Assembly (NCBI RefSeq): GCF_016918855.1
Contig: NZ_JADKYB010000003.1
Coordinates: 1 to 64,000 of the forward strand
Direction of reading: 5' to 3'
From: Actinacidiphila acididurans
Lineage (GTDB): Bacteria > Actinomycetota > Actinomycetes > Streptomycetales > Streptomycetaceae
DNA length: 64,000 nt
Within the stretch, counting starts at the first letter, position 1. Every line of letters starts with the position of its first letter. Both the position numbers and the translations under genes were made by a program. This document shows positions 17,606-26,249 of the stretch, piece after piece. The notes under the pieces were generated by a model. That model did no database searches, was not told the origin of the DNA, and saw only the letters and a list, made by a program, of their open reading frames with translations.

Positions 17606-18865
17606 ATGCCCAACCCGAGGCACACTCCGAGGCCCACCCCGGGCAGACGCCGGGCCGCGCTCCTCGCCGTCGCGTCGACCCTCACCCTGTGCGCGGTCGC
17701 GCTGACCGGCTGCGCCGCCTCCCCGGACCCGCACACGCTCACCGTGCTCAACTCCGCGACCGACACCGCCGAGCACGCGCAGAACCAGAAGTTCTTCGAC
17801 CGCTGCGGCGCCGAATACGGCCTGAAGGTGCGCCAGACCAGCGTCCCGGCGACCCAGGTCGTCTCCAAGGCGCTGCGGATGGCGTCCTCGCACTCGCTCA
17901 CCGACATCCTGGAGCTGGACGGCTCCGACCTGCCCGCCTTCGCCGCCACCAGCGGGCTGGAGCCGCTGAAGCCGCTCGGCGTGGACACCGCCGGGCTCTC
18001 CCGGGGCGCCCTGTCCATGGGCAGCTTCCAGGGCACGTTCTATGGCATCGCCCGCTCGGTCAACTCGCTCGCGCTGGTCTACAACACCGACCTGCTGGCC
18101 AGGGCCCGCGTCCCGGTGCCGCGGACCTGGGACGAGCTGTTATCGGCCGCCAAGCGTCTGACCAGCGGCAAGACCTACGGCATGGCCTTCAGCGCCACAC
18201 CGGACGCGGACGGCGTCTACCAGTTCCTGCCCTTCTTCTGGTCCAGCGGCGGCGACGAGGCGCACCTGAACGACCTCAAAGGCGCCGCCGCGCTGAACCT
18301 CTGGAAGACGCTGATCTCCGACGGCTCCGCCTCCAGCGCCGCCGTGACCTGGACCCAGCAGGACGTCAACGACCAGTTCCTGGCCGGCCGGGCGGCGATG
18401 ATGGTCAACGGTCCCTGGCAGGTGCCGGCGCTGGACGCGCAGACGAAGATCCACTGGGCCGTGGCCACCATCCCCGCCCCCACCGCGGGCGGCAGCACCC
18501 AGCCGCCGATCGGCGGCACCGTGATGACCATCCCCAGGACCGGCCACCGGGACCGGCAGGCGCTCGCGGCGAAGGTCATCGACTGCCTCAACACCGAGCG
18601 GAACCAGGTCGCCTGGGGCGAGGCGGTCAACAACATCCCCACCCGGACCGCGGCCGCCGCAGAATACCGCAAGGACAACCCGAAGCTGGCCGGATTCGCC
18701 GACGCCGTCGCCACCGCCCGCTCCCGTACCGCGCTGGTCGGCGCCGGCTGGCCCGGCGTGCAGACCGCGCTCGCCCAGGCATTCCAGTCCGTGCTCACCG
18801 GATCCGCCGCGCCCGAGCGGGCCCTGCGGCGGGCCCAGGCATCCGTCGACGCCGCGAGCAAGTAA
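17606..18865 (+). CDS. Sugar ABC transporter binding lipoprotein (SBP family 1)
   Basis: 419 aa. The signal peptide ends in lipobox ALTGC; the family 1 sugar-binding fold follows (SLALVYNTDLLARARVPVPR, AAMMVNGPWQVPAL). It starts 82 bp after the LacI gene and is followed by two permeases and a GH31 enzyme, so a xyloglucan oligosaccharide or isoprimeverose ligand is likely. Codon 179 (18140-18142, in DELLSAA) is TTA. This rare codon needs the bldA tRNA in Streptomyces and ties expression to development. No ATPase gene is present; a shared MsiK-type ATPase elsewhere is the usual solution. Confidence 0.9.
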   Translation: MPNPRHTPRPTPGRRRAALLAVASTLTLCAVALTGCAASPDPHTLTVLNSATDTAEHAQNQKFFDRCGAEYGLKVRQTSVPATQVVSKALRMASSHSLTDILELDGSDLPAFAATSGLEPLKPLGVDTAGLSRGALSMGSFQGTFYGIARSVNSLALVYNTDLLARARVPVPRTWDELLSAAKRLTSGKTYGMAFSATPDADGVYQFLPFFWSSGGDEAHLNDLKGAAALNLWKTLISDGSASSAAVTWTQQDVNDQFLAGRAAMMVNGPWQVPALDAQTKIHWAVATIPAPTAGGSTQPPIGGTVMTIPRTGHRDRQALAAKVIDCLNTERNQVAWGEAVNNIPTRTAAAAEYRKDNPKLAGFADAVATARSRTALVGAGWPGVQTALAQAFQSVLTGSAAPERALRRAQASVDAASK

Positions 18866-18879
18866 GGAGCCGGCCCCCC

Positions 18880-19827
18880 ATGACCACCAGCGCCCCGACC
18901 TCCACCGCGCTCGTCCCGCCGCGCCCGGCCGTGCGCCGCCGCCCGACCGCGGCCTGGCTGCGCTGGGGCTTTGTCGCCCCGGCCGTCGTCTACATGGCCG
19001 CGTTCTTCGGCTACCCCCTGGTGCGCAACGTGCTGATGAGCTTCCAGCACTACACGCCGAAGACCTTCTTCACCGGCTCCGCGCCCTTCAGCGGACTGGG
19101 CAACTGGCGGGCCGTTCTCGACAACCCGCTGCTGGGCCAAGCGCTCTGGCACACCCTGGTCTTCACCGTGGGCTCGCTCGCCGGGCAGTTCTGCATCGGG
19201 CTGGCGCTCGCGGTGTTCTTCAATGGCCGCTTCCGGCTGGCCGGGTTCGCCCGCGCCGTGCTGCTGCTGCCCTGGCTGGTGCCGATGGTGGTGTCCTCGG
19301 TCGTCTGGCGCAAGCTGCTCGACCAGGACACCGGCGTCGTCAACACCGCGCTGCAGGACGTGCACCTGGCGCACTCCCCGGTGCACTGGCTGAGCAGCCC
19401 GAGCCTGGCGCTGCTCTCCGCGATCCTGGTGAACATCTGGATCGGCATCCCGTTCAACATGGTCATCCTCTACGGCGGGCTCCAGGAGATCCCGCGGGAG
19501 GTGTACGAGGCGGCGGCGCTGGACGGCGCCGGGCCCTGGCAGACCTTCCGCCGGGTCACCCTGCCGATGCTGCGCCCGGTGATCACCGTGGTGCTGGTGC
19601 TCGGCTTCATGTCCACCATCAAGATCCTCGACCTGATCCTGGCGCTCACCGGCGGCGGGCCCGCCGACTCCACCCAGACCCTGGGCACGCTGACCTACCA
19701 ACTCTCCTTCCAGTCCCTGGACTTCGGGCAGGGCGCCGTGGTCGGCACCCTCCTGGTCGCGATCAGCGCCGTCTTCGCCGTCTTCTACCTTCGCGCCAAC
19801 CGGGCCGAGTTCGCAGGGGAGCAGTGA
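18880..19827 (+). CDS. Sugar ABC transporter permease (MalF-like)
   Basis: 315 aa, ATG at 18880 with AAGGAG at 18864-18869. About six membrane segments; EAA loop EVYEAAALDGAGPWQTFRRV. Carbohydrate-uptake (CUT1) permease that pairs with the next gene. The frame stays open far upstream, but those residues are a shadow of the binding-protein gene. Confidence 0.92.
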   Translation: MTTSAPTSTALVPPRPAVRRRPTAAWLRWGFVAPAVVYMAAFFGYPLVRNVLMSFQHYTPKTFFTGSAPFSGLGNWRAVLDNPLLGQALWHTLVFTVGSLAGQFCIGLALAVFFNGRFRLAGFARAVLLLPWLVPMVVSSVVWRKLLDQDTGVVNTALQDVHLAHSPVHWLSSPSLALLSAILVNIWIGIPFNMVILYGGLQEIPREVYEAAALDGAGPWQTFRRVTLPMLRPVITVVLVLGFMSTIKILDLILALTGGGPADSTQTLGTLTYQLSFQSLDFGQGAVVGTLLVAISAVFAVFYLRANRAEFAGEQ

Positions 19828-19831
19828 GGCC

Positions 19832-20704
19832 ATGTCCGCCACACCCGTCAACCGCACTCCGCGCGGCAGGACCCCGTACCGCGGCGCCACGAGCGGCAGC
19901 GGCGCCCGGCGCGCCGTGCGGACCGCCGCCGCCGTTCTCGTCCTGGCTGTGCTGCTCTTCCCGCTCTACTGGATGATCGATATCGCCCTGCAGCCCGGTA
20001 CCGGCCTCGCCGCGACCGACTGGTTCCCCGTCCACGCCGACTGGGGCAACTTCCGCCGGGTGCTCGACAGTCAGGGAAGTTCCCTGCTCACCAGCCTGCT
20101 GGTCGCCCTGGGCGCGGTAGCGGTGTGCCTGGCGCTGGCCGCGCCCGCGGCGTACGGGCTGGCGCGCTTCCGGCTGCCCGGCACCCGCACCATCGTCTTC
20201 GGCACCCTGATCACCCAGATGGTGCCGGGCATGGTCATCGCCAACGCGGTCTACAGCAGCTATGTGGACCTGCACCTGGTCAACACCTACCTGGGGCTGA
20301 TCCTGGCCGACGCCTCGCTCGGCCTGCCCTTCTCCGTCGTCCTGCTGCGCTCCTTCATGGCCGCCCTCCCGCACGAGGTGATCGAGGCGGCCTGGGTCGA
20401 CGGCGCCAACCGCTTCACCGCGTTCCTGCGGATCGTGCTGCCGATGAGCCGCAACGCGCTGATCACCTGCGGCCTGTTCACCTTCCTCTTCGCCTGGTCC
20501 GACTTCCTGTTCGCGCTGACCCTCAACACCACCGACGACGTCAAGCCGATCACCCTCAGCATGTACGAGTACATGGGCGCGCACGTCGACGACTGGGGCG
20601 CGGTGATGGCCACCGCCGTACTGGCCGCCGTACCCGCCGCGGTGCTGCTGGTCGTGGCACAGAAGTACGTGGCGGCCGGCGTCTCCGGCGGCGCCCTCAA
20701 GTGA
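19832..20704 (+). CDS. Sugar ABC transporter permease (MalG-like)
   Basis: 290 aa, starting 4 bp after the previous stop. About six membrane segments; EAA loop EVIEAAWVDGANRFTAFLRI. Second CUT1 pore subunit of the importer. Confidence 0.92.
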   Translation: MSATPVNRTPRGRTPYRGATSGSGARRAVRTAAAVLVLAVLLFPLYWMIDIALQPGTGLAATDWFPVHADWGNFRRVLDSQGSSLLTSLLVALGAVAVCLALAAPAAYGLARFRLPGTRTIVFGTLITQMVPGMVIANAVYSSYVDLHLVNTYLGLILADASLGLPFSVVLLRSFMAALPHEVIEAAWVDGANRFTAFLRIVLPMSRNALITCGLFTFLFAWSDFLFALTLNTTDDVKPITLSMYEYMGAHVDDWGAVMATAVLAAVPAAVLLVVAQKYVAAGVSGGALK

Positions 20705-20744
20705 ACCCGCCGGCCCCCACCTCATCCACGGAGGATCCCGCCTG

Positions 20745-23027
20745 ATGAAGTTCACCGACGGCCACTGGCAGATGCGGCCGGGCCGCACCGCGCACTACGC
20801 GACCCAGGTCGCGGATATCCGCGAGGACGGGCGCCGGATGACGCTCTACGCGCCGGTGCGGCGGATCGCCGGCCGCGGCGATACCCTCAACGGCCCGCTG
20901 CTCACCGTGGAGTGCTGGTCGCCCGCCGAAGGCGTGATCGGCGTGCGCACCACCCACCACGCGGGCTCGGTACGGCGCGGCCCGGACTTCGCCCTGCCCG
21001 GCGCGGGGGAGGGGAGCGGCACAGTGCGCCGGGACGGCACCGTCGTCGAGCTCCGCTCCGGCGAGCTGACGCTGCGGGTGGACACAGCCGCGCCCTGGCA
21101 GTTGGAGTTCGCCGCGGGCGGCCGCGTGCTCACCTCGGCCGGCGCACGCGGCACGGGGTTCGTCACCGACGCCGACGACCGGCACCACATGCTCGGCCAG
21201 TTGGCGCTCGGCGTCGGCGAACTCGTCTACGGTCTGGGCGAGCGCTTCACCCCGTTCGTCAAGAACGGCCAGAGCGTGGACATCTGGCAGGCCGACGGCG
21301 GCACGAGCAGCGAACAGGCGTACAAGAACGTCCCCTTCCACCTGACCAACCGCGGCTACGGCGTCTTCGTCAACCACCCGGGCCAGGTGAGCTACGAGGT
21401 GGGCTCCGAGTCGGTCGGCCAGGTGCAGTTCAGCGTCGAGGACCAGTCGCTGGAGTACTTCGTGATCCACGGGCCGACCCCGAAGCGGATCCTGGAGCGC
21501 TACACCGCGCTCACCGGACGGCCGGCGCTGCCCCCCGCCTGGGCCTTGGGCCTGTGGCTGACCACCTCCTTCACCACCGACTACGACGAGGCGACCGTGG
21601 GCCGCTTCGTCAGCGGCATGGCCGAGCGCGGCATCCCGCTGAGCGTCTTCCACTTCGACTGCTTCTGGATGCGCGAGTACCAGTGGTCCGACTTCACCTG
21701 GGACCCGCGCACCTTCCCCGACCCGGAGGGCATGCTCGCCCGGCTCAGACAGCAGGGCCTGCGGATCTGCGTCTGGATCAACCCCTACATCGCACAGAAG
21801 TCCGCACTTTTCGAGGAGGGCATGCGCGAGGGCCACCTGGTCCGGCGCGCCGACGGGAGCGTGTGGCAGTGGGACCTGTGGCAACCCGGCATGGCCCTGG
21901 TGGACTTCACCAGCCCGGCCGCCCGCGACTGGTACACCGGCAAGCTGCGCACCCTGCTCCACCAGGGCGTGGACTGCTTCAAGACCGACTTCGGCGAGCG
22001 CATCCCCACCGACGTGGTCTGGCACGACGGCTCCGACCCGGAGCGGATGCACAACTACTACACCCACCTGTACAACCAGGCAGTGTTCGAGCTGCTGCGC
22101 GAGGAGCGCGGCGAGGGCGAGGCGCTGCTCTTCGCCCGCTCGGCCACCGCCGGCGGCCAGCAGTATCCGGTGCACTGGGGCGGGGACTGCGAATCGCACT
22201 TCAACGCCATGGCCGAGTCGCTGCGCGGCGGCCTGTCCCTGGGCCTGTCGGGCTTCGGCTTCTGGAGCCACGACATAGGCGGCTTCGAGGGCACCCCCAC
22301 CCCGGCCGTCTTCAAGCGCTGGGTGCAGTTCGGCCTGCTCTCCTCGCACAGCCGGCTGCACGGCAGCAAGTCCTACCGGGTGCCCTGGGACTACGGCGAG
22401 GAAGCCGTCGCGGTCACCCGCGAGTTCACCCTGCTCAAGCACCGCCTCGCCCCCTACCTGCAGCGGGCCGCCCAGCAGGCGCACACCACCGGCGTACCGG
22501 TGATGCGCGCCATGGTGCTGGAGTTCCCGGACGACCCGGCCGCGGCCGCCCTGGACCGGCAGTACCTGCTCGGCGAGGACCTGCTGGTCGCCCCGGTCTT
22601 CACCGACGACGGCACCGTCGAGTACTACGTCCCGGCCGGCACCTGGACCAACTTCCTGACGGGTGACCAGGTCACCGGCCCGCGCTGGGTCCGGGAGCGG
22701 CACGGATTCCACACGCTGCCGCTGCTCGCCCGCCCCGACTCCGTCGTCCCGCTCGCCGCCGACGACCAGCACCCGGTCTCCGCCTGGGCGGACGGCATCG
22801 AACTGCGGGTGCACGCCTTCGCCGACGCAGCGGAGCGCACGCTTGTCGTCCCGAGCCCGGACGGCCCCGGACAGAGCGCGCGCTTCCATGTGCGCCGCCA
22901 GGGCGGACGGCTCCACATCGGTACGGACAGCCCGCACCCCTGGCGGCTGCGCCTGCGCGGCCCGGACGGCCCCGTCCTGTCCCACCCGGCCGGCACCCGG
23001 GAGGCCGTCGTCCCGTACCCCGGGTGA
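20745..23027 (+). CDS. yicI: GH31 alpha-xylosidase (YicI-like)
   Basis: 760 aa (E. coli YicI is about 772), ATG with GGAGG 10 nt upstream. N-terminal beta-sandwich, then the (beta/alpha)8 domain. The nucleophile Asp415 lies in KTDFGERIPTDVVW and the acid/base Asp481 in HWGGDCESHF; both contexts are diagnostic of the YicI alpha-xylosidase branch rather than alpha-glucosidases. There is no signal peptide, so it acts inside the cell on imported oligosaccharides, removing alpha-1,6-xylose from isoprimeverose or xyloglucan fragments. Last gene of the LacI-led operon. Confidence 0.92.
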   Translation: MKFTDGHWQMRPGRTAHYATQVADIREDGRRMTLYAPVRRIAGRGDTLNGPLLTVECWSPAEGVIGVRTTHHAGSVRRGPDFALPGAGEGSGTVRRDGTVVELRSGELTLRVDTAAPWQLEFAAGGRVLTSAGARGTGFVTDADDRHHMLGQLALGVGELVYGLGERFTPFVKNGQSVDIWQADGGTSSEQAYKNVPFHLTNRGYGVFVNHPGQVSYEVGSESVGQVQFSVEDQSLEYFVIHGPTPKRILERYTALTGRPALPPAWALGLWLTTSFTTDYDEATVGRFVSGMAERGIPLSVFHFDCFWMREYQWSDFTWDPRTFPDPEGMLARLRQQGLRICVWINPYIAQKSALFEEGMREGHLVRRADGSVWQWDLWQPGMALVDFTSPAARDWYTGKLRTLLHQGVDCFKTDFGERIPTDVVWHDGSDPERMHNYYTHLYNQAVFELLREERGEGEALLFARSATAGGQQYPVHWGGDCESHFNAMAESLRGGLSLGLSGFGFWSHDIGGFEGTPTPAVFKRWVQFGLLSSHSRLHGSKSYRVPWDYGEEAVAVTREFTLLKHRLAPYLQRAAQQAHTTGVPVMRAMVLEFPDDPAAAALDRQYLLGEDLLVAPVFTDDGTVEYYVPAGTWTNFLTGDQVTGPRWVRERHGFHTLPLLARPDSVVPLAADDQHPVSAWADGIELRVHAFADAAERTLVVPSPDGPGQSARFHVRRQGGRLHIGTDSPHPWRLRLRGPDGPVLSHPAGTREAVVPYPG

Positions 23028-23044
23028 TTCCCCGCTGAGACGGC

Positions 23045-23656
23045 CTACTTCGCTGAACCCACGTCAGGCTGAGGGCGGGGCGCGGAGTCGAGTTCGGCAG
23101 CGCGCACCCGCAGGTCGCTCAAGGCCGCTGCGGCATGGAGCGGGAACGGTTCGTCCTGGTCCGCCGTCATCCAGCGCTCAACGGCGACCCTGAAGGCGAG
23201 CATCCCCACTTCCGCCCCCAGTCGGGCGGTCAGCTCGTCCGTGCCCCGTTCGCGCAGGGCGGCGCTGATCGACCGGGCGATCCGGGCGTGCTTGAGCAGT
23301 CCCCGCTCCTGCAGTTCGCTGTTCGCCGCGACGACCAGTACACGCTTGGCGGCCTCGGCCCGCCGCTGCGGGGTCATCGCGGGCTCGGCGGCCGCGAACG
23401 CCGCCTGCAGGTACTCGGTGAGCGTCGCATCCGCAGAGGCGGACCGGATGGCGTCGGCGAACAACTCGGCCAGCACGTCCTCCCCGCCGAACAGGACCTC
23501 CCGCTTGTCGGCGAAGTGCCGGAAGAACGTGGCGCGGTTCAAACCGGCGCGATCCGCGATCTGCGCGACGGTCGTTTCCTCGTACCCGTTCTCCACGAAG
23601 AGGTCCAGCGCTGCGGTCTCCAGGCGCTTGCGCGCGTCCGGTGCCCATCTGCTCAC
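23045..23656 (-). CDS. TetR-family repressor
   Basis: 203 aa from the GTG at 23656. Helix-turn-helix: TTVAQIADRAGLNRATFFRH. The C-terminal ligand domain is not assignable. The frame extends to an ATG at 23692, but that start would place the coding region over operator site 23672-23690, so I prefer the GTG. It is convergent with the xylosidase gene and divergent from an epimerase-like gene across three matching operators, so it very probably represses that gene and itself. Confidence 0.9.
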   Translation of the reverse strand: MSRWAPDARKRLETAALDLFVENGYEETTVAQIADRAGLNRATFFRHFADKREVLFGGEDVLAELFADAIRSASADATLTEYLQAAFAAAEPAMTPQRRAEAAKRVLVVAANSELQERGLLKHARIARSISAALRERGTDELTARLGAEVGMLAFRVAVERWMTADQDEPFPLHAAAALSDLRVRAAELDSAPRPQPDVGSAK

Positions 23657-23671
23657 CGGCACAGCATAAGC

Positions 23672-23755
23672 GAGGCGACCGAATCGCATCACCTTCGGCG
23701 GGCGATGCGACGCAGTCGCATATGTGGGTTAGGGTTGATGCGACCGGATCGCATC
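23672..23755. promoter_or_regulatory. Three 19-bp TetR operators
   Basis: Three palindromes share the form GATGCGA-N5-TCGCATC. Copy A is 23672-23690 (one arm mismatch), copy B 23704-23722 (one terminal mismatch) and copy C 23737-23755 (perfect). Centres are 32 and 33 bp apart, close to three helical turns, so dimers would line up on one face. They fill the gap between the TetR gene and the divergent dehydrogenase gene. Confidence 0.75.
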
Positions 23756-23822
23756 GGCCTTCCGGCCGCGGCGACTGCGCCGCGCATCTTCCTCACTTGA
23801 ACCGCGACCAGGGAGACCTTTC

Positions 23823-24695
23823 ATGCGAATCTTCGTCACCGGCGCCTCCGGCTGGATCGGCTCGGCCGTCGTCCCCGAACTCATCGGCGCCGGCCACCAG
23901 GTCCTCGGGCTGGCCCGCTCGGACGCCTCCGCCGCAGCAGTCGCCGACATGGGCGCCCAAGTGCTGCGCGGCGACCTGAACGACACCGCCACCCTGCGCG
24001 CCGGGGCCCTCGACAGCGACGGCGTCATCCACCTGGCCTTCGAGCGCGGCACGCAGGCGACGCAGACCGATGCCAGGGCCATCGAGACGTTCGCCACCGG
24101 ACTCGCCGGCTCTGGCAAGCCCCTGGTGATCTCCGGCGCAACCATGGTCACGCCCGGCCGGCCCTCGACCGAACGCGACGAACTCATCGCCGCCGGACCC
24201 GTCGCGGCCCGCATCACCACCATGCGCGCCGCCCTCGCGGCCGCGGACAACGGCGTCCGCTCCTGCCTGGTCATGCTGCCCCGCTCGGTACACGGCCGGG
24301 GAGAACGTCACGGCTTCGTCCCCCAGCTCATCGCCATGGCCCGGGCCAAGGGCGTCTCCGGCTACATCGGCGACGGGACGAGCCGCTGGCCCGCCGTCCA
24401 CGTGAAGGACGCCGCGACTCTTTACCGGCTCGCCGTCGAGCAGGCTCCCGCCGGCGCGGTGCTCAACGCCGTCGGCGACGAAGGCGTACCCGTCCGCGAG
24501 ATCGCCGAGACCATCGGCCGACACCTGAACCTGCCCGCCCGCTCCCTGCCCGCCGGAGAATACGAGGGCATCCACGTGCCCCTGCTCACCACCGACGCAC
24601 CCGCCTCCAGCACCATCACCCAAGACCTCCTGGGCTGGAAGCCCACCCACCCCGGCCTGATCGAGGACATCGAACAGGGCCACTACTTCATCTGA
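23823..24695 (+). CDS. NAD-dependent epimerase/dehydratase family protein (extended SDR)
   Basis: 290 aa. Rossmann motif VTGASGWIGSAV at the N-terminus (GxxGxxG). The usual YxxxK catalytic pair is not apparent; the protein follows the short atypical SDR pattern seen near TetR regulators (LVMLPRSVHGRGERHGFVPQ, WPAVHVKDAATLYRLAVE). It probably reduces or isomerises a small carbonyl compound. It is under the divergent TetR with three operators, so it is likely induced by a xenobiotic or metabolite. Confidence 0.85.
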   Translation: MRIFVTGASGWIGSAVVPELIGAGHQVLGLARSDASAAAVADMGAQVLRGDLNDTATLRAGALDSDGVIHLAFERGTQATQTDARAIETFATGLAGSGKPLVISGATMVTPGRPSTERDELIAAGPVAARITTMRAALAAADNGVRSCLVMLPRSVHGRGERHGFVPQLIAMARAKGVSGYIGDGTSRWPAVHVKDAATLYRLAVEQAPAGAVLNAVGDEGVPVREIAETIGRHLNLPARSLPAGEYEGIHVPLLTTDAPASSTITQDLLGWKPTHPGLIEDIEQGHYFI

Positions 24696-24750
24696 CCGCC
24701 CCCGCACCCAGGCGAGACCACGACCCGGCCGTACGAGCGGCGGCCGCTTT

Positions 24751-25314
24751 CTACCAGAGCCAGCGATCCAAATGGACGGCCCACAGTCCGTCGTTGGAGT
24801 CGCCGATTGCGGCCGGGTCGAATTCGCCCAGTTCACCCTTGAGGCGTTGCAGTTCGGTCAGTACGTCCTCCTCCTCGCGCCGGTCGGGGTTGAGCAGGAC
24901 GTCGCTGGAATCTGTTCGGATCCCGCAGTGGTGCAGACACTGCACCCACAGGACTACGGAGGAGTTCGCGCGGCGGGATACCCCGTCGGCTCCGACGTGA
25001 TGGACGACCCCGGTCCCAGGCTCCGCTCCGAAGAGACCCCAGGCCCTGTCGGGGAAGCGGGGGTGCCGAAACTCGGCCAGGGGATAAAGTAGGCCGCCGC
25101 TGTCCGTCCGGATCATCGGACAGCTGCCGTCGCGCAGATACGTACGCGAAACGAGGCGGTCGAGGTGCGGCACGCCCACCCTCGTAAGGACTGCCTTGTC
25201 CGCGTCGGGCAGGTCCCAGTCACGGACACCGTCCGGGTCGGCACGTTCCACGTGCTCCTCTCCCGCCCAGTCGCACAGATCTTCGTACGCCAGGTCCTCG
25301 TAAAAGAGCGTCAC
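24751..25314 (-). CDS. SUKH-4-like immunity-type protein
   Basis: 187 aa. The pattern (DADKAVLTRVGVPHLDRLV, RTDSGGLLYPL, WGLFGAEPGTGVVHHV, NSSVVLWVQCLHH) resembles the SUKH-4 family, which neutralises nuclease or deaminase toxins in contact-dependent systems and also occurs as orphans in Streptomyces. No toxin gene lies adjacent; the next genes are a broken small gene and a VOC protein. I assign the family from pattern memory only, with moderate certainty. Confidence 0.6.
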   Translation of the reverse strand: MTLFYEDLAYEDLCDWAGEEHVERADPDGVRDWDLPDADKAVLTRVGVPHLDRLVSRTYLRDGSCPMIRTDSGGLLYPLAEFRHPRFPDRAWGLFGAEPGTGVVHHVGADGVSRRANSSVVLWVQCLHHCGIRTDSSDVLLNPDRREEEDVLTELQRLKGELGEFDPAAIGDSNDGLWAVHLDRWLW

Positions 25315-25479
25315 TGAACTCCTCGGCTATCTGCTGACACCGATCCGATCCGCATCCTGTGCGCGTGGTCCGGCCCGAACGACTCCCCGCGACCTGTCAC
25401 CGCACCCACGGCGTGAGCTACTTCCACGGCTGGGCCTCCGCTGGGTCGGAAGTCCGCTGCCCGTGTGAGCCGTGGTGCC

Positions 25480-25762
25480 TCAGTCCGCCGTGTGAGGGGA
25501 TTTCCCGCGGGCGTGAATGATGCGATCCGGCGGGGGGCGGAACATTTCAGGGCCCGCCGCCCCGCCGCAGACAAGCCCGGTCCCGGTGTCTGAGAAGACG
25601 TAGTCGTACGTAAGTCCGTCGCGGGACCACCACTCGCGCCGCTCCACCGGACGGGCTCGCGGGGCCACGCACTGGCAGCGCGCGAAGATGTGCCAGAAAG
25701 ACTTGTTCCGCCTGGCTGAGGTTGTTCTCCTCGTCCTCTTCGGACCAGTCGGACTCAATCAC
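25480..25762 (-). pseudogene. Small frameshifted gene of unknown function
   Basis: The minus strand reads an acidic stretch VIESDWSEEDEENNLSQAEQ in one frame and then, after a shift around 25640-25680, EWWSRDGLTYDYVFSDTGTG and CGGAAGPEMFRPPPDRIIHA in another, ending at 25480. Both halves look like real coding sequence; neither alone is a complete protein. No family recognised. It may be a sequencing error or a dead gene. Confidence 0.4.
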
Positions 25763-25828
25763 GGACGGAACTTCAGCGTTGCGAACGTCGGTAGCAACCC
25801 GCTTCTCCAGGCAGACGGATGCCGCCTG

Positions 25829-26194
25829 TCAGGAGCCTTCGATGAGGATGAGGTTGTTGCCGTCCGGGTCGCGCACGGCGAACATGGGGGGCACCGCGGG
25901 GCCCATCCGTACGACTTCCGCATCCGTGTCGACGCCGTGGGCGCGCAGGGCCTCGTGGTCGGCGTCGGCATCGCGGGTTGTGAGGCGGATGCCGAGCGGG
26001 ATTCCTTCGGGGACGAGTGCGACAGTCGTCGTTGCTCCGGGTGGGGCCACCTCGATCCAGCGCTTGTCGCCGAAGGGGACGTCCCGGCGTATTTCGAAGC
26101 CGAGTTCACCGACGTAGAAGTCGATTGCCTTCTGTTGGTCGGTGACTCGGATCCCGATCGTGGCCACATGGGTGATGTGGGTGGTCCTGCTCAT
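25829..26194 (-). CDS. VOC-superfamily (glyoxalase-like) protein
   Basis: 121 aa from the ATG at 26194, with GCGGAGG six bases upstream. A single glyoxalase/bleomycin-resistance fold: GIRVTDQQKAIDFYVGELGF at the start and FAVRDPDGNNLILIEGS at the end (Glu of the C-terminal metal site). These dimeric metalloproteins include isomerases, dioxygenases and drug-binding proteins; the reaction cannot be told. It follows the MFS exporter on the same strand by 55 bp and may be co-transcribed. Confidence 0.85.
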   Translation of the reverse strand: MSRTTHITHVATIGIRVTDQQKAIDFYVGELGFEIRRDVPFGDKRWIEVAPPGATTTVALVPEGIPLGIRLTTRDADADHEALRAHGVDTDAEVVRMGPAVPPMFAVRDPDGNNLILIEGS

Positions 26195-26249
26195 ATTTGC
26201 CTCCGCTTCTTTGGTGTTCGCCAGATAGGACGGAGGCAGGCGGGGAAAC

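Noticed and set aside
20697..22985. 762-codon minus-strand frame opposite the GH31 gene
   Set aside because: Antisense shadow; the plus strand has both catalytic Asp contexts.
23657..23692. Longer TetR start at 23692
   Set aside because: Would place codons over operator copy A and has no ribosome site; the GTG at 23656 fits better.
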